Below, piece after piece: positions 4,726 through 5,410 of a stretch of 5,410 nt of DNA. Source of the DNA: JAQBYK01 sp964499425 (GTDB taxonomy: Bacteria > Patescibacteriota > Gracilibacteria > UBA1369 > LOWO2-01-FULL-3); the NCBI GenBank assembly GCA_964499425.1, contig CAZCLD010000067.1, positions 1 through 5,410 of the forward strand. The letters are read 5' to 3'. A model generated the notes under the pieces. It did not search any database and was not told where the DNA came from. It was given only the letters and a program-made list of their open reading frames with translations. Position 1 is the first letter of the stretch. Every line of letters begins with the position of its first letter. The translations under genes were made by a program, and so were the position numbers.

Positions 4726-5410
4726 ATGCAGGAAATTTGGGCTTACACTCTCGGAAGCGTCGCTTTAATAAGTATAGTATCTCTTGTCGGAATACTGACA
4801 ATTTCAGTCAAGACCTCAATTTTGAAGAAATTCTTGATATACATGATAAGCTTTTCGGCAGGGGCCATGCTCGGTGACGCTTTCATCCATTTGCTCCCGG
4901 AGATAGTAGAGACAGAAGGTTTTGGGCTAGAAATATCGCTATATCTCTTATCAGGAATAGCATTTTTATTCATAGTAGAGAAAATAATACACTGGAGACA
5001 TTGTCACCATCCAACCACTGATGACCATCCACATCCTTTTGCCTGGACAAACTTATTCGGTGATGGGATCCACAATTTTATAGATGGGATGATCATCGCT
5101 GCTGCTTACGTAGTCAGCATACCCGTAGGGATAGCAACCACTTTAGCGGTTGTTCTACATGAAATCCCTCAGGAAATTGGTGATTTCGGGATCCTACTAC
5201 ACGGTGGATTCTCCAAAAAGAAAGCGTTGCTTTTAAATTTCTTAACAGCACTTTTGGCAGTGCTTGGAGCGATAATCGCTCTAGTTCTAAGCTCTTATGC
5301 ACACAATATCACTAAATTCTTAATTCCCTTCGCATCTGGAGGGTTCATATATATAGCTGCCGCGGATTTAATCCCAGAGTTACACAAGGAAACCAAAGTC
5401 TCAAAGTCAC
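4726..5410 (+). CDS. ZIP-family divalent metal transporter, 3' end cut off by window edge
   Basis: ZIP proteins move zinc, iron or manganese into the cytoplasm through eight membrane helices. The visible 228 residues show about seven: roughly 5-27, 36-57, 68-88, 105-128, 130-158, 167-190 and 198-217, the last incomplete in context. The transport-site signatures are intact: HNFIDG (116-121) in helix 4 and HEIPQEIGDF (145-154) in helix 5, the latter close to the HExPHExGDF form of the LIV-1/GufA side of the family. The loop between helices 3 and 4 is His-rich (H89, H92, C93, H94, H95, H101, H103) and probably binds metal. DAFIHLLPE (51-59) is also typical of the family. No stop is reached. The metal cannot be told from sequence alone. 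There is no Shine-Dalgarno before the ATG, and expression is probably controlled by the overlapping promoter and palindrome region. Confidence 0.95.
   Translation, partial: MQEIWAYTLGSVALISIVSLVGILTISVKTSILKKFLIYMISFSAGAMLGDAFIHLLPEIVETEGFGLEISLYLLSGIAFLFIVEKIIHWRHCHHPTTDDHPHPFAWTNLFGDGIHNFIDGMIIAAAYVVSIPVGIATTLAVVLHEIPQEIGDFGILLHGGFSKKKALLLNFLTALLAVLGAIIALVLSSYAHNITKFLIPFASGGFIYIAAADLIPELHKETKVSKS

Noticed and set aside
4743..4973. Minus-strand 76-codon frame opposite the ZIP gene
   Set aside because: It lies antisense to a gene with intact ZIP motifs and shows no family features.

Overview
The window looks like a gene-dense piece of a small bacterial genome. My best guess is Patescibacteria (CPR), or another lineage that does not use Shine-Dalgarno (SD) sites. 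This rests on tightly packed short genes, two convergent pairs with a 4-nt overlap or a 1-nt gap, no SD upstream of any of the seven protein genes (even ribosomal protein L27), and L27 without its usual partner L21 next to it. The lineage is an inference and no close relative can be named. TAA, TAG and TGA all end genes and no gene carries an in-frame TGA, so the standard bacterial code fits.

Layout. Bases 1-54 hold the 5' two thirds of a tRNA-Gln(UUG) on the minus strand, cut by the window edge. Bases 55-315 are a divergent intergenic region with a good minus-strand promoter, a long imperfect hairpin and a weak plus-strand promoter. Next is an unrecognised 266-aa protein (316-1116) with Ala/Pro/Glu-rich ends around a four-cysteine core. 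It converges on endonuclease III (nth, 1113-1757, minus). Upstream of nth on the same strand is a secreted coiled-coil M23 peptidoglycan peptidase (1800-3341, minus). This diverges from rpmA (L27, 3461-3739), which is followed after 9 nt by an unrecognised 237-aa Lys/Glu-rich protein (3749-4462). That gene converges with a 72-aa minus-strand protein (4464-4682). The 72-aa gene in turn diverges from a ZIP-family metal transporter that runs off the right edge (4726 onward).

How it fits together. The genes are mostly unrelated housekeeping and envelope functions: base excision repair, cell-wall remodelling, ribosome, metal uptake and a tRNA. The most interesting signals are regulatory. Promoter-like elements with 16-17 bp spacing lie upstream of most genes and would give short or absent leaders. 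The 43-bp gap between the 72-aa gene and the ZIP gene holds two face-to-face promoters sharing the same DNA, centred on an 18-bp near-perfect palindrome that looks like an operator. No mobile element, CRISPR array or defence system is visible.
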